From NCBI RefSeq assembly GCF_000699445.3, contig NC_067202.1, positions 1,407,565-1,471,564 on the forward strand: a stretch of DNA of 64,000 nt, written 5' to 3'. The DNA comes from Schistosoma haematobium. Its lineage: Eukaryota > Platyhelminthes > Trematoda > Strigeidida > Schistosomatidae. Both the position numbers and the translations under genes were made by a program. This document shows, piece after piece, positions 55,555 through 64,000 of this stretch; within the stretch, counting starts at the first letter, position 1; every line of letters starts with the position of its first letter. Under the pieces are notes generated by a model. That model did not search any database and had not been told where the DNA came from. It worked only from the letters and a program-made list of their open reading frames with translations.

Positions 55555-55975
55555 AAGCTCATCAATGTAACCAATAAACAACAACAAACACGGTAACACT
55601 TAGTCATCATCAAACTCCCTCAGACTAACTATTCAAACACAACATGAACATAGAAAAAAGACAGACCACTTCTCTATTACACTCAATTCAATGACGACTC
55701 CCTAATTCCACTAACAACATATCTGAAATTTCTCATCGTACAACAACACAATTACGAAATCACAATCAGTAGACAATGCTGGTTGGCAGCCTATGCTCCA
55801 TTGGGGGTAACAGGCGTAAGTAAATAAGACAATATAAACATAATTGATACAACAACAGTTTAATAAAAGAATAATTAACTGGTGATAAATTTCGGATGGA
55901 AAGACATATGACAACGATCTATGAGTTGAACGGAAGCTTAGAAATAGGAGAATATTGAAATAGGACGGTCTTAGC
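55555..55975 (+). mobile_element. Part of the LTR-2 associated repeat, with RTE tail inserted
   Basis: Homologous to 61500-62230 with the central 350 bp missing (acacttagtcat...caaactccct; gataaatttcggat.gaaagacat). It is split by a short RTE insertion at 55777-55826. Confidence 0.7.
55771..55832 (+). mobile_element. Ultra-short RTE insertion (50 bp) with target duplication
   Basis: 'tgctggttggcagcctatgc' through 'ggcgtaagtaaat' is the last 50 bp of RTE, flanked by AGACAA on both sides (55771-55776, 55827-55832). The uninterrupted homologue at about 62090 reads AGACAACAG. Confidence 0.8.
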
Positions 55976-55989
55976 GTTTGCTAAATACA

Positions 55990-56118
55990 CCGTGATCAGT
56001 GGAGTTTAACCGGGTCTGTTGTGAGATAGTAACTCAACGAAGACAACGGTGGAACGTGGCGCAACTTTATGAATTGATTGAAGTTAGATAGTAATACCAT
56101 CGGATACCAGCCCTGTGG
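55990..56118 (+). mobile_element. HHR-2 fragment (plus strand)
   Basis: Sense body (gtgatcagtggagtttaacc...gtgagatagtaactcaac) to the start of the tRNA-like head, where FB-1 begins. Confidence 0.7.
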
Positions 56119-56140
56119 TCTGGAAGTTGATTTAGGCGAA

Positions 56141-56330
56141 GTTCTGTTCTCTGAGCTGGATGGTTTGGTTATGGAGCTGACATTGTACGTCTGAACAATA
56201 TCATCAGTGCAAACTTCAGGTAGAAGTGAATCTCGAACGCTTCAATCCTACCTGAAGTTTGCACTGATGATATTGTTCAGACGTACAATGTCAGCTCCAT
56301 AACCAAACCATCCAGCTCAGAGAACAGAAC
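56141..56330. mobile_element. FB-1 foldback element with perfect 83-bp arms
   Basis: The left arm 56141-56223 and right arm 56248-56330 are exact reverse complements over 83 bp, around a 24-nt loop (56224-56247). The outer ten bases are partly complementary too. The arm sequence is the FB-1 arm seen diverged elsewhere in the window. Confidence 0.9.
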
Positions 56331-56469
56331 TCTACTTAAACATGGCCCTCTTTTAAAACTTATTTAAAATCTTAGCTCCGCTTTAACATATATTGGCATC
56401 ATATTAAAAGTGAGTATGTTAATTATGATTTACTCATTAAAACTTATAAAAATGTTTATTATCAAAAGC

Positions 56470-56985
56470 GATTTTGTGGAGATTTTAGTAATTTTATACT
56501 TGAATTCATGAGTCAATTGAAGCTAGACCACCATGGAAAACCTGAAAGCACTGGATGACCGTTTCATCCTATTGTGAGACCCCTCATTGACAGTGAGCAT
56601 CCACGATCTCGCCTCACGAGACTCGAACCTCGGACCGATCCGTCTCGTGTGCGAACGCTTAAACTCTAACCCTCTGAGTCGGCATCCAACTCACTGAAGA
56701 CAATGGTGGACGGTGGCGAAATTTCATGGATTGGTTAAAGTTAGGCACTAACACCTTTGGATACCGGCTAAGTGGTTTAGAGGTTAAGCGTTCACATGAG
56801 AGACCGAAGGTCCTGGGTTGGAGCCCCGCGAGCAGAATCGTGGATGAGCACTGCTGTGTGTCCTGTATGAGGACGAAATGGCCGTCCAGTGTTTCCAGGT
56901 TTTCTATGGTGGTCTAGCTTTAAATAGCTCATGAATTCAACTATAAAATTATAAACATGTCTCAAGAACCCTGAATACCATATTG
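56470..56985. mobile_element. HHR-2 element, inverted
   Basis: Antisense 56475-56692 (ribozyme gaccgtttcatcctattgtg; tRNA-like head) joins at 'catccaactcactgaagaca' to a sense unit with tRNA-like head (tggtttagaggttaagcg) and ribozyme relic (gcactgctgtgtgtcctg...gacgaaatgg). Confidence 0.8.
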
Positions 56986-56989
56986 GCAG

Positions 56990-57645
56990 TTAGCAACCAT
57001 ATAACAATGAAACTGTTTACATCTATTGATAGATAACCAATATCTGACTAAAGTCTTTATCATTGTGTTTCTTAATTTAGCAAAATTATCTTGCCGGTAA
57101 AGTGAAAATGTAATTTGGGGCTATTTCTCCAAGCCTGATTATAGGAGGAGGTTTGAAGATGAGGTTAGCTATCCCAGACTGTAGAACTTTGTTAAAAGCT
57201 TTATCTAGTTTAAAGAAAATAACAAATTAAATAATGAATGTGTTCTCATCAGTAATCAGACTCATTATGTATATTCTCAAGATAGAATAAAATACCAGTG
57301 ATCAATTTGCCTATTGGTGACATTAGCTGGGATATCTCTCGATATCTACAGGTTACGTAAGTTGAAAATGATAACTGTTAACTAACTCAGTGACTCAGTG
57401 ATATAAGAGAAGCTGGACAGAAAAAAACTTGAATACATCTTGAATATTCCTAGATAACTACTGATGATTTCGTACCTAGAACGAAACAGCTTCTCAACTT
57501 TCATTGACTTCTAACAATACTCATTATAACATACAACCATCCATTTACGAGTACCAATTAAAATCCTAGTCTAATTATTTTATTACATTTTGTTGAACTA
57601 CTAATAAGTAGCTAAACTTAATAAATAGAATTTTGATCCTCCAGT
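56990..57645. other. Unclassified AT-rich sequence, no gene
   Basis: No repeat or coding signal recognised. Confidence 0.4.
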
Positions 57646-57649
57646 TGTG

Positions 57650-58080
57650 TGTAGAGTACAGCTGACAGTCGCATTTAAAATGAGGACGAGAGAAAGATAA
57701 GGCTGCTTACTCTCCACATTTCTTTTTGTTTTGGTGATTGACTAGATTACGAAGACCTCCACATCTGAGAGAAAGCACGGAATATAATAGACAGCTTACA
57801 TGTGACTAGGAGATTTGGATTTCATAGATGATCTAGCTCTTCTATCCCATACGCAGCAACAAATTCAAGTCCAGACAATCAATCTAGTAGCAGTCTCTAC
57901 ATTAGTAGATCTAAAAGCTCAAAAAGGAAAAAAGGAAAACTTTAGAATGCAACACAGTAAGCACTAACCAAATCTCGATTGATAGGGAAACTCTAAAATA
58001 GGTGGAAACATTTACGTACTAGGGGAGTGTAGTGTGATCAATAAACGAACCGATCAAGGACAAAATGAAACACAGACCAC
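57650..58080 (+). pseudogene. RTE reverse transcriptase palm fragment
   Basis: Frameshifted RT sequence covering KLTVAFKMRT, GCLLSTFLFVLVID and [13 protein letters not shown] (FADD box changed to FIDD). It stops before the C-terminal region. A second RTE piece lies at 58.9 kb; the two may be one element separated by a later HHR-1 insertion. Confidence 0.8.
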
Positions 58081-58289
58081 CACATCAACTTTGACTTTGT
58101 ATGAATATGCTGTTTTTATTTACCAATCATAATTTTATGTTTATCATAAATTATATTAGGTTTGTTGACTCGTTTTTCCCAATCTCTAGTTACTATTCTG
58201 CATGTTATATATGTCTCTCCTTTTCCCTGTTCAATAGACTGTATAAATTGTTTATTTTGTATACATATAGTGCTAATTTACTTTATCTT

Positions 58290-58745
58290 TGTATTGGTTG
58301 TTTAAGTCTTCTCATTAATGTTTAGGAGTGCAATTTATCAGTCTTATTTTGGTACATCTGTATTGATATTGTCTAATGTCACAAGCTACCACACATCTTC
58401 TGCTTATAATGTTTGCGACTTCAGGCAATATCGAGGCAGTCGGAACAGGATGCACATATTCCAATATGAGACTGATCAATTACAGTCCTTAACATCAGTA
58501 GGAAGACTCAAAAAATCAAATACAAAAATGTATTACAACTTCACCTTATTTCACAAGCCATTGACGATTTGAAATCAGTAGATTAGTGGATAAAGGAATT
58601 GTATTTGAAGCGAACGGTACTGGGTTCTGGCCATAGAGCGATCATCAACTTAGTTTCAGGTACGTCCAGCTGACAAGTCCCAAGTGGGGCGAAACGCATG
58701 TTTTGGATTCCATTGTCAGCCACTATCTATCTCTGTTTATGTTGT
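58290..58745. mobile_element. HHR-1 element, inverted
   Basis: A short antisense piece (aagtcttctcattaatgttt) is followed by sense: body, tRNA-like head (tagattagtggataaagg), ribozyme (CTGACAAGTCCC...GGGGCGAAACGCATGTTT) and 'ccactatctatctctgttta'. The core has CTGACAA. Confidence 0.75.
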
Positions 58746-58894
58746 TAAATGTACGTTTTAAAAACACATAAAGTTTGTCAAGCCAAATAGCTTAATTGTT
58801 CTGACTTTGGTTAAGCTAATACTCTGTGTTCGACGGTCTACGGAATAGCTTAGAACTAAATCTGTAGGAAATTACTTCCAACATATTTGATAAA

Positions 58895-59450
58895 CAACTG
58901 GGATCTTATGCATATATAAATGCACGTATTGGAAAAGCAAGAACACCATTCCTACAGTGGGAAAACATATAGGACTCAAAACAACTGTCTCTCAGCCAAT
59001 ATAAGTCATCATTTTCCATACAAACATAAAGACAGTCTCATCGTATGGAGTTGAAATTTGGAGAACTACTACAACTGTCATCGAAATGTTACAAGTATTT
59101 ATAAACAGTTGTCCACACAAAATACTCCATGTCCGTTGAACGGATTCCATCAGCAACAGCCTACTATGAGAGAGAACAAACCAGCTTCCAACTGAAGAGG
59201 AAATTAGGAAAAGGCGTTGGAAGTTGATAGAACACAAATTTCGGAAATCAGCAAACTGCATTACGAAGCAAGCACTAACGTGAAATCCTGAAGGGAAATG
59301 GAAAAGAGGAAGGTGAAAGAACATACTGATCCGGGATTTGGAAGCAGACATGGAATGGATGAATGGCAACCTGAAAGGATTTTTCAAGACAGAGTTGGAT
59401 GAAGGATGTTGGTGAAAGGCCTATGCTCCTCTATAAGGTAAGTATATATA
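58895..59450 (+). pseudogene. RTE (SR2-like) 3' fragment
   Basis: RT C-terminal region from the RIGKAR block to the 3' UTR with many frameshifts; ends 'ataaggtaagtatata' where TAAG is replaced by an AT tail. Confidence 0.8.
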
Positions 59451-59464
59451 TATTCATAATTTAC

Positions 59465-60020
59465 ATTAAGGACTGATCTTACCTAGACAACCACTGAAAA
59501 CCAGAAGTCATCGGACAGTTAATTCGTCCTAGTATGGACATATTCCGCGCGGTACACACACATAACCTCATCACAAGAGATAGAGTTAAGGATCTTCATT
59601 TTTGCACACGAATACTTAACCCCTAGATCACTGGTCCGGAATCCAGTGTTTACATATCTAATTATAATCGACTCGCTATACTGTATGACCATCTTATTTA
59701 TAGAGATCTATTGAAACATTGATAAAACTCTGTTTCATCATTAGGATTTCGTAGAATCCAGTTGAAAGATTCAACTAAACTCTGTCTTGTATTCGATTAC
59801 ATGATTGACTGAAATGATACGGTAATATGAGCGGATTTCACTGTGAAGTTATAAACCGGTGAAAATCAATCGTAAATTATTCCTCAGCTGAGGAGTCCCA
59901 TACTAGGATGAAACGGCAGTCCAGTGCTTCCAGGTTTTCCATGGTGGTCTAGCTTCAATTGACTCATGATTTCAATCTGTGAAATTTCTAAAATCTCCAC
60001 AAACCCCTTCTGATATATTT
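59465..60020. mobile_element. HHR-2 element, inverted
   Basis: A decayed antisense unit (59465-59680) and a well-kept sense ribozyme/body piece (59880-60020; CTGAGGAGTCCC...AGGATGAAACGG, CAGTGCTTCCAGG) with tail 'accccttctgatatat'. Confidence 0.65.
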
Positions 60021-60039
60021 CATTGACAAACATTATAAG

Positions 60040-60125
60040 CAAAGATGAACGGTAACTGGCAATAAGATCCAGGACGCATGTTTCGTCATCTTTTGGAATT
60101 CGTCAGCTGGGTGTACCTGCTATAT
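60040..60125 (-). mobile_element. HHR-1 fragment (minus strand)
   Basis: 'ttataagcaaagatgaacgg' to ribozyme (CTGACGAATTCC on minus); truncated after stem I. Confidence 0.7.
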
Positions 60126-60514
60126 CGTTTGATTGTCCTGCTTCATGTTAAAGTAGGCATTGATGATGTTATTCAAACAATTTACAAACTACGTATTCAA
60201 TATGAATAAGGCCATACTGTGCAACCTAATTATCTAATCAAACCATTGAATCAAACCTCTTTTATATAACTGAAATAAACTATTATGTAATCACATGGAT
60301 TCAATTACATTGGAAATAAAGGTGCAAAGTAATAACTTTCCACAAATTTATCCCTTTTCTTTTATAATAGTAAAATAAGACTGAATGTTAAATCATTTGA
60401 AATTACAATATTACAGGGTACTTTTACCTAAAAGTGTTAGGTCAGTTAAATGTAGATGGCTAGTTTGAATTGTTTTGGGCGTCATATGATTAGGCAGTTA
60501 TCACAGGTATTATA

Positions 60515-62235
60515 TCTTGTGGCCTTGTGCCCCCTATCAATATATATGACGTAATGACATCGCCAATTAGAGAAACAGGGATTTATCAACCGCACCAATG
60601 ACACAAATCTCGTACGAGCAGTCTAGAGTCCTTATCGGTCCTGCTTCCTGACTAGCTCTGCCCGCCTGCTCAGTCCAGGACACCAATTTCAGCCTTTGTA
60701 ATATGAACCATGTATTTCAAACATACTGAGTTTATATGCACTAGCCAAACAGACCACATCACACCATAAAATAGGAAACGACATTTCGACAAGATTTGGC
60801 CAAATGTGACTGTGAATGTGGGAGGTGGTGATTGATAGACTGGGCATAACTCAAGAACTTTAAATCGTATAATAATCGTCCATGGGTGAAATTAAAGATC
60901 ATAATAAGAGGAATATGGATAGGCATAGTGTTATAACGCTCGGTTTTATTTCGTCTAATGTTATAACGGTTGGGTTTCCACGTTTACACGTATGGGACGT
61001 TAATTTACCTTAGATGAATATCTCTACATTAGATTCCCTCCCAGTGTCTACAGGATCTCTACAGGACTTCAACACAATTCAGATGATTAAGAACACGTGA
61101 TTAGCCTGACCACAACGTAAATATATTTCCACACTAAAACCCCGACACAATCCAACTACAATGAACAATCAATAATAAGTAATAATAAGGATAATGGAAT
61201 ATATAACTCCTCTGACACCTATCAGACTATCTGCATGTCTGATTAAGCAGATAACCAATCGTTATCATTCTCTCGTCCACACATCACATAGTTTAGCTAC
61301 TTAACAATTATACAATAAGAATATATGTATAGAATTAGCCCATAAATAGATCCCAACAGTTACCATTGATTATTCTCGTCGAGATATAACAACAAGAAAG
61401 AAATTTCATAATGTCTCTCTGTCTCTCTGTAGTTCGAATGTCTATTACATCACCGACATACTCAGTAGGACCTGTAGAATTTCTATTCACCAATCCACTC
61501 ATCCACCAATAAGTAACAACAAACACGACGACACTTAGTCATACTCAAACTCCCTCTAACTAACTATCCAAACACAACATAAAGATAGCAAACAGATCAC
61601 TTCTCTATTACATTCAATTTAATTATGACTCCAATAACAACATATTTGAAATTTCAGATCGTACAACTGCTATGTTTGAAGAGTTTACGAGTTCACTTAA
61701 TCTGCGAACGGAACGAAGACTCAGTGAAACAATGACCAATAAGCTATCTATTCCGATGCGTCCCAGACCCGCTAACTAGAGAGAGAATCTTACGCTCAGA
61801 AGAGGGAAATGTATTACACAAGCAGCCAGAAGCACGAACAACAACAATAAGCACAACTCAAGCGTCCTTGGGAAGCGTTACAATATATCATATTAAAATG
61901 GACGACGAACCAATAACATTTAAGGTCATCCCAAGAGGGAAATACAACATGAAGGTGAAATTCGATGCTTTTGGCGCGAAAACAAGAAATTCAAACTTTT
62001 GAAATAGGATTACAAAAATAAGGCATTTTTTTACTAAGGGAGTTCTGTGGATCCCTGACAACAACAAAACAATTATGAAATCATAATTACTAGACAACAG
62101 AAACATGAATGATACAACATCAGTGTAATAGAAGAATAATTAACTGGTGATAAATTTCGGATAGAAAGACATATGACAACGATCTATGAGTTGAACGGAG
62201 GTTTACAAATAGAATATTGAAATAGGACGGTCACA
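60515..62235 (-). mobile_element. LTR-2 related element, longest copy (minus strand)
   Basis: 60515-60905 aligns with LTR-2 in reverse. It has a TATA-like TTTATATGC near 60728 and the CACCATAAAATAGGAAAC block. 60905-62235 is adjoining sequence shared in part with 55555-55975 and 52000-52140, so the repeat extends at least 1.7 kb. Short frames here (63 and 72 codons, minus) have no recognisable gag or pol motif. Its exact nature (long LTR, or LTR plus 3' interior) is unresolved. Confidence 0.55.
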
Positions 62236-62236
62236 A

Positions 62237-62470
62237 TTGAAATCACAGGCCGAACAGTTAACCTCTAGACCACCTAAACTGAAAATCCTGGATTCGAGTT
62301 CCACGTGTGGGACCGTGGATGTGCATTGTTGAGGAATCTCATACTAGAACGAGGCGGACGGCCAGTGTTTTCAGATTTTTAATGATTGTTTAGCTTACAC
62401 CGAATCATGATTTTAACCGTGAAAATACTACAATCTCCACAAATCCTCCATACTATTACATATTTGTCAA
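62237..62470. mobile_element. HHR-2 element, inverted
   Basis: A short antisense head piece (gttaacctctagaccacc) is followed by sense B-box-like GGATTCGAGTTCC, ribozyme relic (gcattgttgaggaatctc...gaacgaggcggacggcc) and body. Confidence 0.7.
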
Positions 62471-62524
62471 AATGTTTAGTGGTCACAATGATTTTGATAG
62501 TATCATTTACTAACAATCTACGAT

Positions 62525-62855
62525 GTAATAAACTGTGATGTGGCTATCAGAACTCAGTAGCTAAGTGGATAACGCGATAGCGTTTGAAGTGAACATTACT
62601 GGGTTAGAGTCTCAGAGTGCATATCAACTCTGGGATGTAGGTACATCCAGCTGACAAGTTCCAAATGGGACGAAACGCGCATCCTGGATTCCATTGCTAG
62701 TCACTATCCGTCTTTGTTTATAAAGCTTGTGATTTATGGCAATATCGTGGTAGTTCTCACAAGATGCACATATACTAATGAAAGACTGATCAATTTCAAC
62801 CCTAAACACTAATGGAAAGATTCAAGTAAACAGTATCAAGTGAATGAATTATACA
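62525..62855 (+). mobile_element. HHR-1 element, single plus-strand unit
   Basis: Complete unit of about 330 bp: tRNA-like head (CAGTAGCTAAGTGGATAACG), B-box-like GGGTTAGAGTCTC, ribozyme (CTGACAAGTTCC...GGGACGAAACGCGCATCC), and body to 'agtatcaagtga'. The core has CTGACAA. Confidence 0.85.
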
Positions 62856-63159
62856 GAACCATTTGTATTATCTATTCAAACATGTGTAACTATGGAAATG
62901 AGCTTGACAAAACCAGTTGGATTATCCAATGAAACAGAAATGAATTTGTAGAATGAAGATTTAAATCTTCCATAAACTATCACTAACTTAATGTTATTCA
63001 TCACAGACTGGATTTACTCAAGATTAATGTTAAAAACTAGTTTTTATCCTAATATACAACAACACTTTGAAATTATGCACTCGTGACATTTCTAAGGTTC
63101 AAATGTCTAAATCTGTATACTTTTCAGTTAGCTTATCAACTTAGAATTACTATACTGCT

Positions 63160-64000
63160 ATTACTGTTTGGACCTCGACATTTGAGGGAAAACACGGCAT
63201 ACAATGGACAGCTCAGAACCAGTCAGACGATTTGGACTTCGCAGATGACCTAGCCCTCCTATCGCATACATATGAACAAATGCAGATAAAGACAGCCAGT
63301 GTAGCAGTAGTCTCTGCATCAGTAGGCCTCAACATACACAAGGGGAAAACCAAGGTCCTCAAATACAAAACGGAGAACAGCAATCCAATCACTCATGATG
63401 GCGAAAATCTGGAAGATGTGGAATCCTTTACATACCTGGAAAGCATCACCGATGAACAAGGAGGCTCAGATGCAGACGTAAAGGCAAGGATTGGCAAAGC
63501 AAGGGTCGCATTCCTACAATTGAAGAACATATGGAACTCAAAACAACTGTCAACCAATATCAAAGTGAGAATCTTCAATACGAACGTCAAGGCAGTTCTA
63601 CTGTTTGGAGCTGAAACTTGGAGAACTACAACATTCACCATCAAGAAGGTACAGGTATTTATAAATGGTTGTCTACGCAAGATACTCAACATCCATTGGT
63701 CGGATACCATCAGCAACAACCTTTTGTGGGAGAGAACAAACCAGCTTCCAGCTGAAGAAGAAATTAGGAAAAGACGATGGAAATGGATAGGACATACATT
63801 ACGCAAATCGTCAAACTGCATCACGAGACAAGCCCTAACTTGGAATCCTGAAGGGAAGCGGAAAAGAGGAAGGCCAAAGAACACATTGCGTCGGATAATA
63901 GAATCAGATATGAAAACGATGAATAACAACTGGAAGGAACTGGAAAGGATTGCCCAGGACATGGTTGGATAGAGAATGCTGGTGAGCGGCCTATGCTCTT
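63160..64000 (+). mobile_element. RTE (SR2-like) element, 5'-truncated, running off the window
   Basis: After the stop codon the 3' UTR starts (gagaatgctggtgagcggcc) and is cut by the window edge before the TAAG tail. Confidence 0.85.
63172..63972 (+). CDS. RTE reverse transcriptase C-terminal half (5'-truncated, open)
   Basis: Frame open from about 63172 ([14 protein letters not shown]) to the stop at 63970-63972. The sequence includes [12 protein letters not shown], the RT block C with the two catalytic aspartates of FADD. It then has [12 protein letters not shown] (block D/E), a thumb and connection region ([24 protein letters not shown]) and the C-terminal [11 protein letters not shown] and [14 protein letters not shown] motifs typical of RTE-clade elements. 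The endonuclease, the fingers and the first catalytic aspartate are absent, so it cannot be an active enzyme. With no internal stop over 266 codons it is the least decayed RTE piece here, pointing to a recent insertion. Listed start codons are arbitrary. Confidence 0.85.
   Translation, partial: TSTFEGKHGIQWTAQNQSDDLDFADDLALLSHTYEQMQIKTASVAVVSASVGLNIHKGKTKVLKYKTENSNPITHDGENLEDVESFTYLESITDEQGGSDADVKARIGKARVAFLQLKNIWNSKQLSTNIKVRIFNTNVKAVLLFGAETWRTTTFTIKKVQVFINGCLRKILNIHWSDTISNNLLWERTNQLPAEEEIRKRRWKWIGHTLRKSSNCITRQALTWNPEGKRKRGRPKNTLRRIIESDMKTMNNNWKELERIAQDMVG

Noticed and set aside
63393..63962. 189-codon frame on the minus strand
   Set aside because: Antisense shadow of the plus-strand RTE reverse transcriptase.

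Overview
The window looks like repeat-dense, AT-rich nuclear DNA from a blood fluke of the genus Schistosoma. No database was searched. The identification rests on three things: many copies of a roughly 333-bp repeat that carries a hammerhead ribozyme and matches the schistosome Sm-alpha family; SR2-like RTE-clade non-LTR retrotransposons ending in (TAAG)n; and a Penelope-like GIY-YIG remnant. I found no convincing exon of a host protein gene. Every substantial coding segment belongs to a broken mobile element, so the window is probably intergenic or deep intronic.

Most of the sequence is mosaic insertions. Three short families share one plan, a tRNA-like head followed by a type I hammerhead ribozyme: HHR-1 (Sm-alpha-like), HHR-2 (the most abundant) and HHR-3. 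A fourth family, called SINE-Z here, has a body of about 530 bp; one complete copy (48964-49634, minus strand) shows that its head is itself a tRNA-like/hammerhead module. RTE fragments recur throughout. The longest is 34251-37400 (minus), and the one with the longest open frame is 63172-64000 (plus, running off the window). Two LTR families occur: LTR-1, about 250 bp, solo, nested and as a miniature LTR-interior-LTR element at 43478-44259; and LTR-2, about 350 bp or more. Foldback elements (FB-1) include a perfect hairpin with 83-bp arms at 56141-56330.

Layout: 1-5.6 kb, HHR-2, nested LTRs, FB-1 and HHR-1. 5.9-11.3 kb, SINE-Z, an RTE tail and HHR elements. 12-15.2 kb, HHR-3, an RTE deletion derivative inside HHR-1, and an RTE fragment. 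16-22.5 kb, HHR-1 multimers, RTE, FB-1 and SINE-Z. 23-24 kb, LTR-1 plus the Penelope remnant. 24-31.8 kb, HHR-2 arrays and a relatively repeat-poor stretch (27.72-29.06 kb). 32.3-33.3 kb, HHR-3. 34.25-37.4 kb, RTE. 37.7-45.6 kb, FB-1, HHR-1/2, RTE and the mini-LTR element. 46-51.4 kb, two near-identical RTE remnants around HHR-1 dimers and the complete SINE-Z. 51.6-62.2 kb, LTR-2, LTR-1, FB-1, HHR and RTE pieces. 62.5-64 kb, HHR-1 and RTE.

How they fit together: the short HHR elements encode no protein. They carry internal pol III-like boxes and a self-cleaving RNA, and were presumably copied by LINE or Penelope machinery of the kind whose remains lie beside them (inference). Target-site duplications and junctions kept in several copies record the copying: a unit longer than one repeat with terminal redundancy, and a 5' inversion whose inner end falls on the ribozyme cleavage site. 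Boundaries of diverged repeats are accurate to roughly 10-30 bp unless a target-site duplication is quoted.
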